From: Lysobacterales bacterium
GTDB taxonomy: Bacteria > Pseudomonadota > Gammaproteobacteria > Xanthomonadales > Rhodanobacteraceae
Direction of reading: 5' to 3'
DNA length: 64,000 bases
Assembly (NCBI GenBank): GCA_016721015.1
Contig: JADKJL010000009.1
Span: forward strand, 248,001-312,000
In this document: piece by piece, positions 8,775 through 18,019 of the stretch
How positions within the stretch are numbered: the first letter of the stretch is position 1
How the letters are laid out: each line of letters opens with the position of its first letter
Translations under genes and position numbers: made by a program
Notes under the pieces: model-generated
The model's database searches: none
Told to the model about the DNA's origin: nothing
What the model saw: the letters and a program-made list of their open reading frames with translations, nothing else

Positions 8775-11498
8775 ATGACAGACACCTACGCCCGCTTGCG
8801 TGCCCTTTTCGATCACTGTGTCGACCTGCCAGAGGGAGAGCGCGAACAGTGGCTCGATGAAAACGTGGTCGGGACCGACCTGCGCATCGAACTGGAACTG
8901 ATGCTGGCCGCCGATCGTGGCGCAGCGGGCTTTCTCGGGCTTGATGTGGCCGTACACATCGATCGGTTCGGAGCCGCTGCAATCGAGGGCTTTACTCCGC
9001 AAGCGCTGATCGGACGCAGATTCGGCGCATTCCAGTTGCAGCGCCTGCTTGGCCAGGGCGGCCAGGGCACGGTGTTCCTGGCCGAGCGCGTGGACGGCGA
9101 CTTTGCCCAGACCGCCGCGGTGAAATTGTTGCGCCGGGGCATTCATGACAGCAATGAGCACCGCCGCTTCCGCCGCGAACGCGAAATTCTTGCCCGTTTC
9201 GAAGATGCCGGTGTGGCCAGGCTGATTGACGGCGGCATCAGCGGCGACGGCGTGCCCTACCTGGTCATGGAGTATGTGGAAGGCGTGCCGATCGACCGCT
9301 GGTGCGAGGACAAGGCCCTGGATCCGCGTGGTTGCGTCGAGCTCATTGGAAAACTTTGCGAAATTGTTTCTGCCGCCCATCGCGCGCTGATCGTGCATCG
9401 GGATCTCAAACCTTCGAACGTCCTGGTAACGCCCACCGGTGCGATCAAGGTGCTCGACTTCGGCATTGCGCGTCTGCTCGATGAGGAGGAATCCACGTTG
9501 CAAACGGCTGGGCCTCTGATGACACCCGGTTACGGCGCGCCGGAACAAGCGCTGGGTGGGGCAATCACGCTATCCACGGATGTGCATGCCCTCGGCATGC
9601 TGCTGCGTGTGCTGCTGACCCGCTCGCCACCACCGGTCTCGCCTGCGGAAGTCTCGCGATGGCCGCTGCAACTGCCGCTGGAGCTGCGCTGGATCATCGC
9701 CAAGGCCTGCGCGATCGAATCGGAGCAGCGCTACCGCGATGCCGCCGAGCTGGTGGAGGATCTTCAGCGCTATCTCACAGCTCGCCCAGTGCACGCCCAT
9801 CCTCCCTCGCGCTGGTACACGGCTCGCAAGTTCCTGCATCGCCACCGTGGTGGCGTGTTGACCACATTTGCCGTGCTGCTTGGCATCCTGGCCAGCGCCA
9901 GCTTTGCGCTTTGGCAGGCCAGGATCGCCCGCGAGCAGGCGCAACGCGCCGAGGCCGCGCGCGATTTCCTGCTCGGTGTGTTCGAGTCAGCCAAGGAGGA
10001 ATTGCCGCGTGACGCCCGGCCGACACCGGACACGCTCGTGCGCGCCGCCGCGAAAAAGTTGGACATCGACCAGCGCCTGAGCCCTGCCTTGCGTGCTGAA
10101 CTGCTGGGTACCTTGAGCACGATCAGCTCAAGCAGCAACGACTACGAGCAAGCGATCACGTTGGCCGAACGAGGTGCGGCCGTCTTGCTTGAAGCCGGCG
10201 CCGGAGGCTCGCGTGAAATGCTCGCCTTTGATATCCAGCGTGCGAATGCTCTGATCCAACTCGGCAAGTTTGACGATGCCGATCGCCTGCTTGGCGAACG
10301 TATCGTGGCAATTCGGGAAATCTCCGATGAGGTCGCGATCAATGGCATCGATGCGTATGGCGCCACGCGTCTGCAAACCGGACACGCGGATGAATCCCTC
10401 GCCTTGGCCAGGGAGTCCTTCAAACTGGCACAAGCCGTGTTCGGATCCGGATCCGAAAAAAGTCTGATCGCCGCTGCCAACTTCGGTGACTATCTCGCCG
10501 TGGCCGGCTACTTCAAGGAAGCTGTGGACGTGCTCGAACCCGCCTTGGCCGAGTGGCGAGCCAGCGCCATTCCGCCAGATCACCGTCTTGCCAATTCAAT
10601 CCAGAACCTCTCGGTCGCAAAGTATCAATTGGGTGATATCCGCACTTCCGAAACCCTGCAACGTGAGTCGCTGGCCTTGTTGCGACAGATCTACACACCA
10701 CCCCACGAAAGCATTGCCGATGCCCTGTACGGTCTTGGCACCTTGCTGAGAAACGCCGACAACGATGATGAGGCTGAAAAAGTGATGCAGGAAGCCGCGT
10801 CGATGTATGCAACCCTGTTCGGCCCGCTGCATCCGCAAAATGCCGGCATGCAGGATGCATTGGGCTCACTCGAATTGGCTCGCCAGCAACCTGCCAAGGC
10901 AATCGAGCATTTTCTGCGGGCAACCGGAATTTGCACCGAGGCCAAGCTGGAAACGAATCCGCTTTGTGCAGTCTATTGGCAAAATCTCAGCGTTGCCTAT
11001 CTGCGCACAGGACGACTTGAGGAAGCCGAAGCAGCCAATCTGCATGGCCTGGAACTGCGTCGCACCCTGCTCGGCGAACAGCACCCGTCGTTCGCCGGCA
11101 GTCTTGCGGGTCGCGCTTCCGTACTCGTTGAGCGCGGCAAGCCCGAGCCGGCACTGGCGAGCATCAATCAGGCGCTGGCGATTTCCACGGCGGCCGGTCG
11201 CAGCGAGTCTTTGGGTGGCGCAGTCATGCGTCGAACCCGGGCCATGGCTCTGAACCAGCTGCATCGCACCGATGAAGCACTGGCCATGCTCGACGAGGCT
11301 GATGCCCTGGCCCTGCGCCTTGAACCAGACAACACCGAATACCGGTTCTCATTCCAGGTGTTGCGCGCGGAGATTCTCAGCGATGCCGGCCGCGACGCCG
11401 AGGCGCACAATGCAGCCCGCGCCGCACTTGCGATGGCGTCCAAACGCGGCATGATCAGCGATGCACGATGGCAACGAATCGAGGCATTGGCGCGCTGA
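8775..11498 (+). CDS. transmembrane Ser/Thr protein kinase with C-terminal TPR domain
   Basis: 907 residues from ATG 8775; the open frame extends further upstream only by overlapping the sigma factor gene. An N-terminal helical segment is followed by a Hanks-type kinase domain (about residues 80-340): glycine loop GQGGQGTVF near 93, AVKLL lysine near 117, catalytic HRDLKPSNVL near 208, DFGIARL near 228 and APEQ near 255. One transmembrane helix (about 357-380, TTFAVLLGILASASFALW) separates it from about 500 residues of tetratricopeptide-like helical repeats outside the membrane. This matches kinases that partner TIGR02999 sigma factors, probably sensing through the TPR side and phosphorylating the sigma factor or associated proteins. 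All catalytic residues are present, so it should be active. Confidence 0.93.
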   Translation: MTDTYARLRALFDHCVDLPEGEREQWLDENVVGTDLRIELELMLAADRGAAGFLGLDVAVHIDRFGAAAIEGFTPQALIGRRFGAFQLQRLLGQGGQGTVFLAERVDGDFAQTAAVKLLRRGIHDSNEHRRFRREREILARFEDAGVARLIDGGISGDGVPYLVMEYVEGVPIDRWCEDKALDPRGCVELIGKLCEIVSAAHRALIVHRDLKPSNVLVTPTGAIKVLDFGIARLLDEEESTLQTAGPLMTPGYGAPEQALGGAITLSTDVHALGMLLRVLLTRSPPPVSPAEVSRWPLQLPLELRWIIAKACAIESEQRYRDAAELVEDLQRYLTARPVHAHPPSRWYTARKFLHRHRGGVLTTFAVLLGILASASFALWQARIAREQAQRAEAARDFLLGVFESAKEELPRDARPTPDTLVRAAAKKLDIDQRLSPALRAELLGTLSTISSSSNDYEQAITLAERGAAVLLEAGAGGSREMLAFDIQRANALIQLGKFDDADRLLGERIVAIREISDEVAINGIDAYGATRLQTGHADESLALARESFKLAQAVFGSGSEKSLIAAANFGDYLAVAGYFKEAVDVLEPALAEWRASAIPPDHRLANSIQNLSVAKYQLGDIRTSETLQRESLALLRQIYTPPHESIADALYGLGTLLRNADNDDEAEKVMQEAASMYATLFGPLHPQNAGMQDALGSLELARQQPAKAIEHFLRATGICTEAKLETNPLCAVYWQNLSVAYLRTGRLEEAEAANLHGLELRRTLLGEQHPSFAGSLAGRASVLVERGKPEPALASINQALAISTAAGRSESLGGAVMRRTRAMALNQLHRTDEALAMLDEADALALRLEPDNTEYRFSFQVLRAEILSDAGRDAEAHNAARAALAMASKRGMISDARWQRIEALAR

Positions 11499-11653
11499 AG
11501 GCAGTGTTTCTCAGTCTCGGCTTTGTTACTGCATTCGACAATGCTTCAAATCAACCCGTATGCGTGCCGCGTGAGGCCGAGTTCATGGCCAGCTTCACCA
11601 ACGCGCCACAAATCCGGTCGATCGAACCGACGACATCGTGAATCGCGCGACCA

Positions 11654-13843
11654 TCACCGAGATTCCAACCCGTTGCTGAAAATCAGATCGATCTGATGGT
11701 TGCGCCAGCGGGCCAGCAATTCGCGAAGTGCCGTCGAGGTGTTCTGTGCAGGCGGCGATGGCGGGGTCGCCTGGTTGTCCTGATTGACCCCGTGGCAACC
11801 GTCGCAAGCGCGTATCTCACCGGGCTGGAACGAGATCCAGTAGCGCTCGCGAACAACCGGAGTGCCGACCGGATTCGTCGAATGCCAGGCCAGCGCGCGT
11901 CGGGCAGGCAAGAACAAGGCGACCGAGCCATCCGCCGCAATCGGGACGCTGCCGGCAGGGCCGCCGGGATTCGGCAGATTCGCAATCATGGTCGGTCCGT
12001 CGTGCAGGATCTGGGCAAGCACGCGACGCCCCTGCCCCGGTGAAGCCGTGCCGCCAACACCGCGAATCTGGTCACCCTGGAAAAACTGCATGTCGGCGAT
12101 GTCATAGAGCAGACCACCGCCGCTTGCCGTGGTCTGGGTGCCACCTGGAACGCGAAGATTGAAAGGTTGCTGCTTGTCGGCCCGATCGCGCGTGGTCACG
12201 TTGCGCATGACCACGAGAGCAAGTCCGTTGGCGCGCAGATAAGTCCGCATCTGCGCAGGGTCGACACTCTCCAGCGTGAACGCATTCAGTTCGGGCGCTT
12301 GCAGAGTCATCTGCGTGACCGGTGGCACGGTGTGTGGACGCACCTCGACCGGAGACAACTCCCAGAACGGTCCGTTGTAGCTGACCAGCACATCGGGATC
12401 CCAATAGCTGACCGATTTGCTGATGCCGCTGGTCAGGTTTTCGACTGGAACCAGATAGCCGCCCGTACCCGCGGCCAGTCGCTTGAGTCGAAAATCGTAG
12501 CGCGGATCCGGATTGGCGCGCGTACCATCGTTGCCGGCGCGGCGCGACTCGCTGGTATGCGCGGCGATCATGCGCCCGTCCGTGAGCGGCAGCGGATTGC
12601 GGAAATGGCCGGTGAAATCGGCGGGCACCGGATCACCTGCCGTTCCCTGGTAGAAGCCGGTGTTGCTGCGCGGATTCAGATAGTCCGCGCTCATCGTCGC
12701 CGGATTGCGCGAAGGTGGCGCATCAATGCGGATGATCTGACCGCCGGAATGCGTATAGAACTCCGGTGCATCGATACCGATGTAGCGACCCGGCATGGTC
12801 GGATCCTCACGCAGCTGCAGCATGTTGAGGATATTGTTGCGTGGCGGCGGAATGAACTCGACCAGGGCCGGATCGTTGTTGAAACTCCGATCGAAATAGG
12901 AGTGGAGTTCGTGGCGACCCACATGATTGAGGGTTTCCTCGCCACTGCCGTCCTGATTGATCATCCACGGAAAGAAATGATTGATCGTGAAGCCTTCAAC
13001 GCCGCTGCCCGGAACGGTTTCGCGAGGTTCCGGAAACGCTTCGCTGCGATCGGGTGTCGGTACCGATGTAGTGCCTTCCCCGGAGTAGTTGAAGGTGCCA
13101 TAGCTGTTTCCGGAGTCGTCATTTTGCTGATCACGCTGCAGGTGATCCCAACGCGTGAACAGGATTCGTCCGAAACTGTCGACAATCGGGTTGAACGAAC
13201 CGGATACCGAATTCTGCAGAAGTTCCAACTGACCCGTAGCGGGCTGCAGATGCCATAGCCCGGTCGGTGTCGGCGCCTCCTCATATTCGTCGAGCTGCGG
13301 ATACAGATGTGCGGCGCCATTGCGCGGGATGTCGCTGACAAACAGCAGGCTGCCATCGCTCAGATAGACCGGGCTGACGTTGTTGCGATCGAGCGGCTGG
13401 TTCGGCACCTTGGTGATGACTGCAGTCTGCCCCTGACCGAGACCGCTCACCTCATACAACTGGAACCACGATTGAAGCTGCTGGTACTGCTGGGTTGGCG
13501 CACCGATGACCATGCTGAAAACAGCCTTGGTGCCATCCCAGGATACCGCCGGATCGCGCACCGCGATCGATCCCGCGCCTTGTTGGCCCGCATTGCCATA
13601 GCCCGCTTGCGAGGTCAGGTTGCGCAGGCTGCCATCGGGATAGCGGATATACAGATCACCGCCACGACCGACCAGATCGATATTTCCGCGATGATTGCCG
13701 AACACCGAACCGATCGCAGTGAAATCGTCGGTGATCGGGAACTGGGTGACAAAGAGCACCGGGTAAGGCAATGGCTGGGCATGGCAAGTCGCAGCAAAAG
13801 CCATCGCCAGCATGAACAACATGGTGTTCCAGGAAAGCTTCAT
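11654..13843 (-). CDS. HzsA-like exported protein with a single CxxCH haem motif and F-x-x-G-L-E tag
   Basis: 729 residues from ATG 13843, preceded by AAGGGGAAAATC; the signal peptide ends at TCHA. The sequence begins PYPVLFVTQFPI and has propeller-like blocks such as LYIRYPDGS, NVSPVYLSDGSLLFVSD and YWDPDVLVSYNGPFWELSPV that resemble the hydrazine synthase alpha-subunit middle-domain family found in many non-anammox bacteria. Residues about 679-683 are CDGCH, one c-type haem attachment motif, in the context GEIRACDGCHGVN. It ends in DLIFSNGLESR, a variant of the tag seen in neighbouring exported proteins (Leu for Phe). Likely a periplasmic or surface haem protein; hydrazine synthesis is not implied because the partner subunits are absent. 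Family assignment is moderately confident. Confidence 0.7.
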   Translation of the reverse strand: MKLSWNTMLFMLAMAFAATCHAQPLPYPVLFVTQFPITDDFTAIGSVFGNHRGNIDLVGRGGDLYIRYPDGSLRNLTSQAGYGNAGQQGAGSIAVRDPAVSWDGTKAVFSMVIGAPTQQYQQLQSWFQLYEVSGLGQGQTAVITKVPNQPLDRNNVSPVYLSDGSLLFVSDIPRNGAAHLYPQLDEYEEAPTPTGLWHLQPATGQLELLQNSVSGSFNPIVDSFGRILFTRWDHLQRDQQNDDSGNSYGTFNYSGEGTTSVPTPDRSEAFPEPRETVPGSGVEGFTINHFFPWMINQDGSGEETLNHVGRHELHSYFDRSFNNDPALVEFIPPPRNNILNMLQLREDPTMPGRYIGIDAPEFYTHSGGQIIRIDAPPSRNPATMSADYLNPRSNTGFYQGTAGDPVPADFTGHFRNPLPLTDGRMIAAHTSESRRAGNDGTRANPDPRYDFRLKRLAAGTGGYLVPVENLTSGISKSVSYWDPDVLVSYNGPFWELSPVEVRPHTVPPVTQMTLQAPELNAFTLESVDPAQMRTYLRANGLALVVMRNVTTRDRADKQQPFNLRVPGGTQTTASGGGLLYDIADMQFFQGDQIRGVGGTASPGQGRRVLAQILHDGPTMIANLPNPGGPAGSVPIAADGSVALFLPARRALAWHSTNPVGTPVVRERYWISFQPGEIRACDGCHGVNQDNQATPPSPPAQNTSTALRELLARWRNHQIDLIFSNGLESR

Positions 13844-13958
13844 GATTTTCCCCTTCTGTTTCACCCGGCGATTGTGAGCCACCGCGACTGATCGTATCCG
13901 TGACGCATTGCCCGGCTGCCCGATCACCCTCTAGAACAGGAAAACGCGATTCGGCCGG

Positions 13959-15197
13959 TCACGGGGCCATCCGCGTTGCACGGCGGGCAATCTTGCCGAT
14001 CGTCAGGCCCTGAACCAGGATCGAGAAAACCACCACCGCATAGGTCAGCGCCAGTACGACATTGCGCTCCGTACTGAGCGGAAGGGAAAGTGCCAGGGCC
14101 ACGGAAATGCCACCGCGCAGACCACCCCAGGTGAGTACCTGCCACGAACCCCTGGGCAGGTTGAAGCGGGTATTGAACAATGCGACAGGCGCTCCTACCG
14201 CCAGCAGTCTTGCAACCAAGGTGATCACCACGGCAGCGATCGCCGCCACGCCCACGCTGGGAGAATATGGAATAACCAGCGCCTCCATTCCAATCAGCAC
14301 AAACAAGACAGTATTGAGGATTTCATCGAGCAACTCCCAGAACATGTCGAGATGGGCGCGGGTCTTGTCGGACATCGCCAAGGCACGGCCGTGGTTGCCG
14401 ATCACGAGACCAGCAATCACCATCGCCAACGGACCGGAAACATGTAGACGGGTCGCAAGCAGGTACCCGCCGAGTACGGCAGCAAGGGTCAGCAATACCT
14501 CGACCTTGTAGTTGTCGATGCTCTTGAGCAGCCGGAAGGTGACATAGCCAAGCACGAGTCCGAACACGATGCCGCCACCCGCTTCATGCAGGAGCAGGGT
14601 GCCCGCCTGAGTCACGGTTGGCGGCGTGCCGAGCGCAATCGTTCCGAGCAGCATTGAAAACAAGACGACGCCAACACCATCGTTGAACAGCGATTCGCCC
14701 GAGATGACCAGTTCAAGATTCTTCGGGGCCTTGGCCGATTTGAGAATACCCATCACCGCGATCGGATCGGTCGGTGAAATCAACGCGCCGAACACAAGGC
14801 AATGGATCAGCGAAAGCTCGATGCCGACAAGCGGCAGGAACCACCACAAGGCGAAACCGACGATCAAGGTCGATACCACCGTGCCGACCACCGCCAGCAG
14901 ACCGACCTGCCAACGATAGGCACGCAGTTCGCTCAGATCGACATGCATCGCTCCGGCGAACAGCAGTACCGAAAGCATGCCCTGCATCAGCACGTCGGAA
15001 AAATCGATCGATTCGAGCAATGACACTTCGTAATCGTGCAATTGACCGAGGCCGAGCTTGTCGAGACCGATCAGGGCAAACGACAGAATCAAGGCAATCG
15101 CCATGACCCCGATTGTTCCCGGCAAGCCGATGAAACGATGATTGGCGTAGGCGAGAAGCGCAGTCAGGACAAGCAGGACGACGGCGATATCAAACAT
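13959..15197 (-). CDS. CPA1-family Na+/H+ antiporter (NhaP type)
   Basis: 412 residues from ATG 15197 with GAGGGG about 9 bases upstream. About twelve hydrophobic helices span the protein. Diagnostic CPA1 segments are visible: FGALISPTDPIAVMGIL (the TDP motif), SGESLFNDGVGVVLFS (the ND ion-binding motif) and WGGLRGGISVALALSLP near the end. It exchanges protons for sodium (possibly potassium) across the inner membrane for pH and salt balance. The gene stands alone on the minus strand between the HzsA-like gene and a terminator at 15251-15280 that ends the upstream IPTL-CTERM gene, so it needs its own promoter in the short interval 15198-15250. The exact cation is not predictable. Confidence 0.93.
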   Translation of the reverse strand: MFDIAVVLLVLTALLAYANHRFIGLPGTIGVMAIALILSFALIGLDKLGLGQLHDYEVSLLESIDFSDVLMQGMLSVLLFAGAMHVDLSELRAYRWQVGLLAVVGTVVSTLIVGFALWWFLPLVGIELSLIHCLVFGALISPTDPIAVMGILKSAKAPKNLELVISGESLFNDGVGVVLFSMLLGTIALGTPPTVTQAGTLLLHEAGGGIVFGLVLGYVTFRLLKSIDNYKVEVLLTLAAVLGGYLLATRLHVSGPLAMVIAGLVIGNHGRALAMSDKTRAHLDMFWELLDEILNTVLFVLIGMEALVIPYSPSVGVAAIAAVVITLVARLLAVGAPVALFNTRFNLPRGSWQVLTWGGLRGGISVALALSLPLSTERNVVLALTYAVVVFSILVQGLTIGKIARRATRMAP

Positions 15198-15250
15198 GGT
15201 TCAGTCCCCTCGATTTGGGCGGGGCTAGCAGGTGCGAGTGGATCTTGAGC

Positions 15251-15280
15251 AAAAAAAAACCGGGAGCCAAGGCTCCCGGT
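15251..15280 (-). terminator. rho-independent terminator of the IPTL-CTERM gene
   Basis: On the minus strand a perfect 9-bp stem (CCGGGAGCC / GGCTCCCGG) with a two-base spacer is followed by nine T residues. It sits 25 bases past the stop of the gene ending at 15306 and is a canonical intrinsic terminator. Confidence 0.92.
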
Positions 15281-15305
15281 CGATTGGACTTGCTTGACGC
15301 TGGAA

Positions 15306-16109
15306 TCAGAGACGTGAACGGCGACGCACACCAAACAAGCCAAGCAGAGCCAAGCCGCCGACCGCAAGCAGGGCGCTCCACTGGCTCATGGTCGGAAGTG
15401 CGACTGTCGGCTCCAAGGGCGTACCGCCACCGCCAACCGCACCAAGCAACTGGAACGAGTAACCAGGATCAACGCCACCGCCCACACCGCATGTCGCCAG
15501 TGTTCCCCAATCCGTGCATCCGGTTGCGAAAGCGTCACCTGGGTTGCGCCAGACCGCATCACTCAAGCTTCCCACGGTGTCGTTGGTCCAGTAGATCTGT
15601 CCGTCTGGCGTGAAATCGAGTGCGACTGAAATCGCCACCCAATAGGTGCCCGCCGTGAGCGAACAGGTTGTCGGCAAGGTGATCGCCGTTGAAGTTGCGC
15701 CGATGACGGCTGGCGCCGCTGCATAGGAGCAAGCCGCAACCGTGCCCGGCATGCCCGCTGCATCCGGGTAAATGTTTACCGAAGCCGTTCTGGTGCCCGT
15801 GAAACCCCCACTGGTCGATGTCACCATATTGATCGACGAAAGAGTCCAACCACTCGCCGGAACGACAAAATCGTCCGCCGCCTCGTTATCATACGAATCA
15901 TAAGAAGACGAGAAATTCTGATCGGTCACACCGCTGGCGCTGGGGTTTGCGGTTTGATCGAAAAGAATGGTCGAGCCAGTCGGCACATTGAAGCTGGGCT
16001 GTGCAACGACGCCAGCATGGCTGGACTGCAAGTTGGCGGCGCCAGCGGTTGAAATGGTGAAGATGGCCGCAGCGATTCCGCTGGCAAGCAAGGATTTGCG
16101 ATTGATCAT
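15306..16109 (-). CDS. IPTL-CTERM sorting-domain exported protein
   Basis: 267 residues from ATG 16109. That start has GGGG about 8 bases upstream and gives a normal signal peptide (KSLLASGIAAAIFTISTAGA); an ATG four codons earlier is less well placed. The central part is a Thr/Ser/Val-rich beta domain without catalytic motifs. The C-terminus has the tripartite sorting signal: PTMSQW, a hydrophobic helix ALLAVGGLALLGLFGV and the basic tail RRRSRL. This is the IPTL-CTERM signal, known to go with exosortase H (XrtH), so the protein should be processed and anchored or released at the surface. No exosortase is encoded in this window. A strong terminator follows, indicating a monocistronic unit. 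Confidence 0.88.
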   Translation of the reverse strand: MINRKSLLASGIAAAIFTISTAGAANLQSSHAGVVAQPSFNVPTGSTILFDQTANPSASGVTDQNFSSSYDSYDNEAADDFVVPASGWTLSSINMVTSTSGGFTGTRTASVNIYPDAAGMPGTVAACSYAAAPAVIGATSTAITLPTTCSLTAGTYWVAISVALDFTPDGQIYWTNDTVGSLSDAVWRNPGDAFATGCTDWGTLATCGVGGGVDPGYSFQLLGAVGGGGTPLEPTVALPTMSQWSALLAVGGLALLGLFGVRRRSRL

Positions 16110-16256
16110 GAATGACCCCATTGAGATTTTGTCGTAACAACTCCCGAACGCAATTCGGGCTCGAGCGCCAGCAGATACATAGCGGTTCCCGAGATTAACA
16201 AATATTGACGGCTGATCGCAATCCGGCCGCGCCAATCGGATGTCTACAGCCCCTTT

Positions 16257-17852
16257 TCAGGCCAGTGCCTTCCTGAATGCATCGAGTGCCGAACCGTAGC
16301 GGTCAGATCGTGCTGTGTCGCGCCGAAGTGGCTGAAGCACCTGTGCTGCGCTCGCGGTGCGCACTTTGCGACGGACTTCATGAAAGCGAAGGCAGGCTCG
16401 ATCAAACGACAACCCACAGAATTCCAGCAATGCCCGGGTGGCCGCCTCCGGCTCGGCAAGCAGCGATTCGTAAACCATGTCGCGTACCTGATTCGGGTAG
16501 ACCGATGTCCAATGGCGACAGAGACGGTCGAAATCCCGCCAATAGGCAACGACATCGTCAATGTCGTAACTGAACCTCTGCCCTCGCGCGAACAGCTGGA
16601 TAAAGCAGGAAAAACAGGTCTCCAGCGGATCGCGTCGGCAAACCACGACCCTGGCCGCCGGCAACATGGCCAGCGCCGCCGCCACCGATTGCCAATTCGC
16701 CAGGCCCTTGTCGGTAAAGCGGGGGCGCTTCTCACGCCAGCGCTCGGTCCGTTTCAGATATTCCTTACCCATCCGCTCCCAGTCATCGGCCGTCGCAGCA
16801 CCAAACCAGGCCGGGAAATCGACACCTCGTCGTTCCGACTCCTCGTTGATGATCGCCGGCAAATCCGGAAGTTCACTGGCGCCTTCAATCTCGGGGTGCG
16901 CTGCCAGAATCTGCTCGGTCAGGGTCGAACCCGAACGCGGAAGGCTGACAATGAAAATGACCTCGGAGCCTTGGGTCGAAGGTGCCGTGGCGCCGGGCGG
17001 GCGGGCGCACGCCTGCATGATTTCATCGATGCGCGCCGAAAAATCTGCGGCGTGCCAAGGTTTCTGGCGACGCTTGCAGCGATTGGCCTCGATCAGGGCG
17101 GCAAATGATTTCTCGTACTGCCCAATGTCTTCGAGCGCCTTGGCCAGGGAAAAGCCCATCCGAATGCGATCGTCATCGGACAATGACCTCTCGCCAAGCA
17201 ACTGGCCAAGCTGATTTGCCTCCGCAACGGTCAGTGGCACGGTCTTGAGGTTGGCCAAAGAAAACCAGGCCTGGGCATTCCTCGGATTCAACTTGAGCGC
17301 TTGACGAAACGCGGTGGCCGACTCGTCGATCCTGCCAAGCGCTTTCAGCGAATCGCCGAACACGATTCGCGCGGGCACATGTGCAGGAGACAACGCGAGA
17401 GCCCGCTCAAGCGCGGGAAGGGCATTTTCAGGCCGCGCCTGGGATTTCAGGGTCTTGCCAAGATTGAACCAGGCCGCAGCGAGATCCGGATCGCGCAGCG
17501 TCGCCTGATGGAAAGCCTCAACCGCTCCATCGATATCACCACTGGCCCGCAGCGAACTGCCGAGATTGTTGAGGATCAGCGCATCATCCGGCAAAACGGC
17601 CAGCGCTTTTCGCAGAATCTCCACCGCTTCTTCGTAGCGCTCCTCAAGGTGCTTGAGGACCCCCTGAAGCCGAAGAACCTCGGGATGCTCGGGAGCGAGG
17701 ACACCGGCAGCCACGAGGTTTCGTCGCGCATCTTCCAGGCGGCGCGCCTCGATTCCGGCCGATGCCAGCTCGACCATTTTAGTGACGCGTGGCGAAAGGC
17801 CGACAAGACGCTTGCGCCACTCAGCCTTGTTGATTCCGGGAATGTTTGCCAT
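16257..17852 (-). CDS. TPR-containing sulfotransferase family protein
   Basis: 531 residues from ATG 17852; the frame also opens at a TTG 20 codons earlier, and neither has a strong ribosome-binding site, so the start is uncertain. Residues about 30-260 are tetratricopeptide repeats (for example DALILNNLGSSLRASGDIDGAVEAFHQA and AAWFNLGKTLKSQ blocks). The second half is a sulfotransferase fold beginning VIFIVSLPRSGSTLTEQIL, whose PRSGST loop binds the 5'-phosphosulfate of PAPS, and continues with a CRRDPLETCFSCF segment that includes the 3'-phosphate-binding Arg. It probably transfers sulfate to a protein tyrosine or a glycan. No substrate gene is adjacent. It is separate from the IPTL-CTERM gene by 147 bases. 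Confidence 0.88.
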   Translation of the reverse strand: MANIPGINKAEWRKRLVGLSPRVTKMVELASAGIEARRLEDARRNLVAAGVLAPEHPEVLRLQGVLKHLEERYEEAVEILRKALAVLPDDALILNNLGSSLRASGDIDGAVEAFHQATLRDPDLAAAWFNLGKTLKSQARPENALPALERALALSPAHVPARIVFGDSLKALGRIDESATAFRQALKLNPRNAQAWFSLANLKTVPLTVAEANQLGQLLGERSLSDDDRIRMGFSLAKALEDIGQYEKSFAALIEANRCKRRQKPWHAADFSARIDEIMQACARPPGATAPSTQGSEVIFIVSLPRSGSTLTEQILAAHPEIEGASELPDLPAIINEESERRGVDFPAWFGAATADDWERMGKEYLKRTERWREKRPRFTDKGLANWQSVAAALAMLPAARVVVCRRDPLETCFSCFIQLFARGQRFSYDIDDVVAYWRDFDRLCRHWTSVYPNQVRDMVYESLLAEPEAATRALLEFCGLSFDRACLRFHEVRRKVRTASAAQVLQPLRRDTARSDRYGSALDAFRKALA

Positions 17853-18019
17853 CAATTGATCCAGATGCTGCAAAAAAGCGGTGACCGCTGGCGCATTGCC
17901 CGCTAAACGCAATATTGACCGTCAGGTCGAAACGAAGGCCGTTGCTGCCGCATCAGCGCTGCTGTCAGCCCAGAATGATGCCTGAAAATCACATCGCAAC
18001 GAAGCTCGGTGCACGCCTG

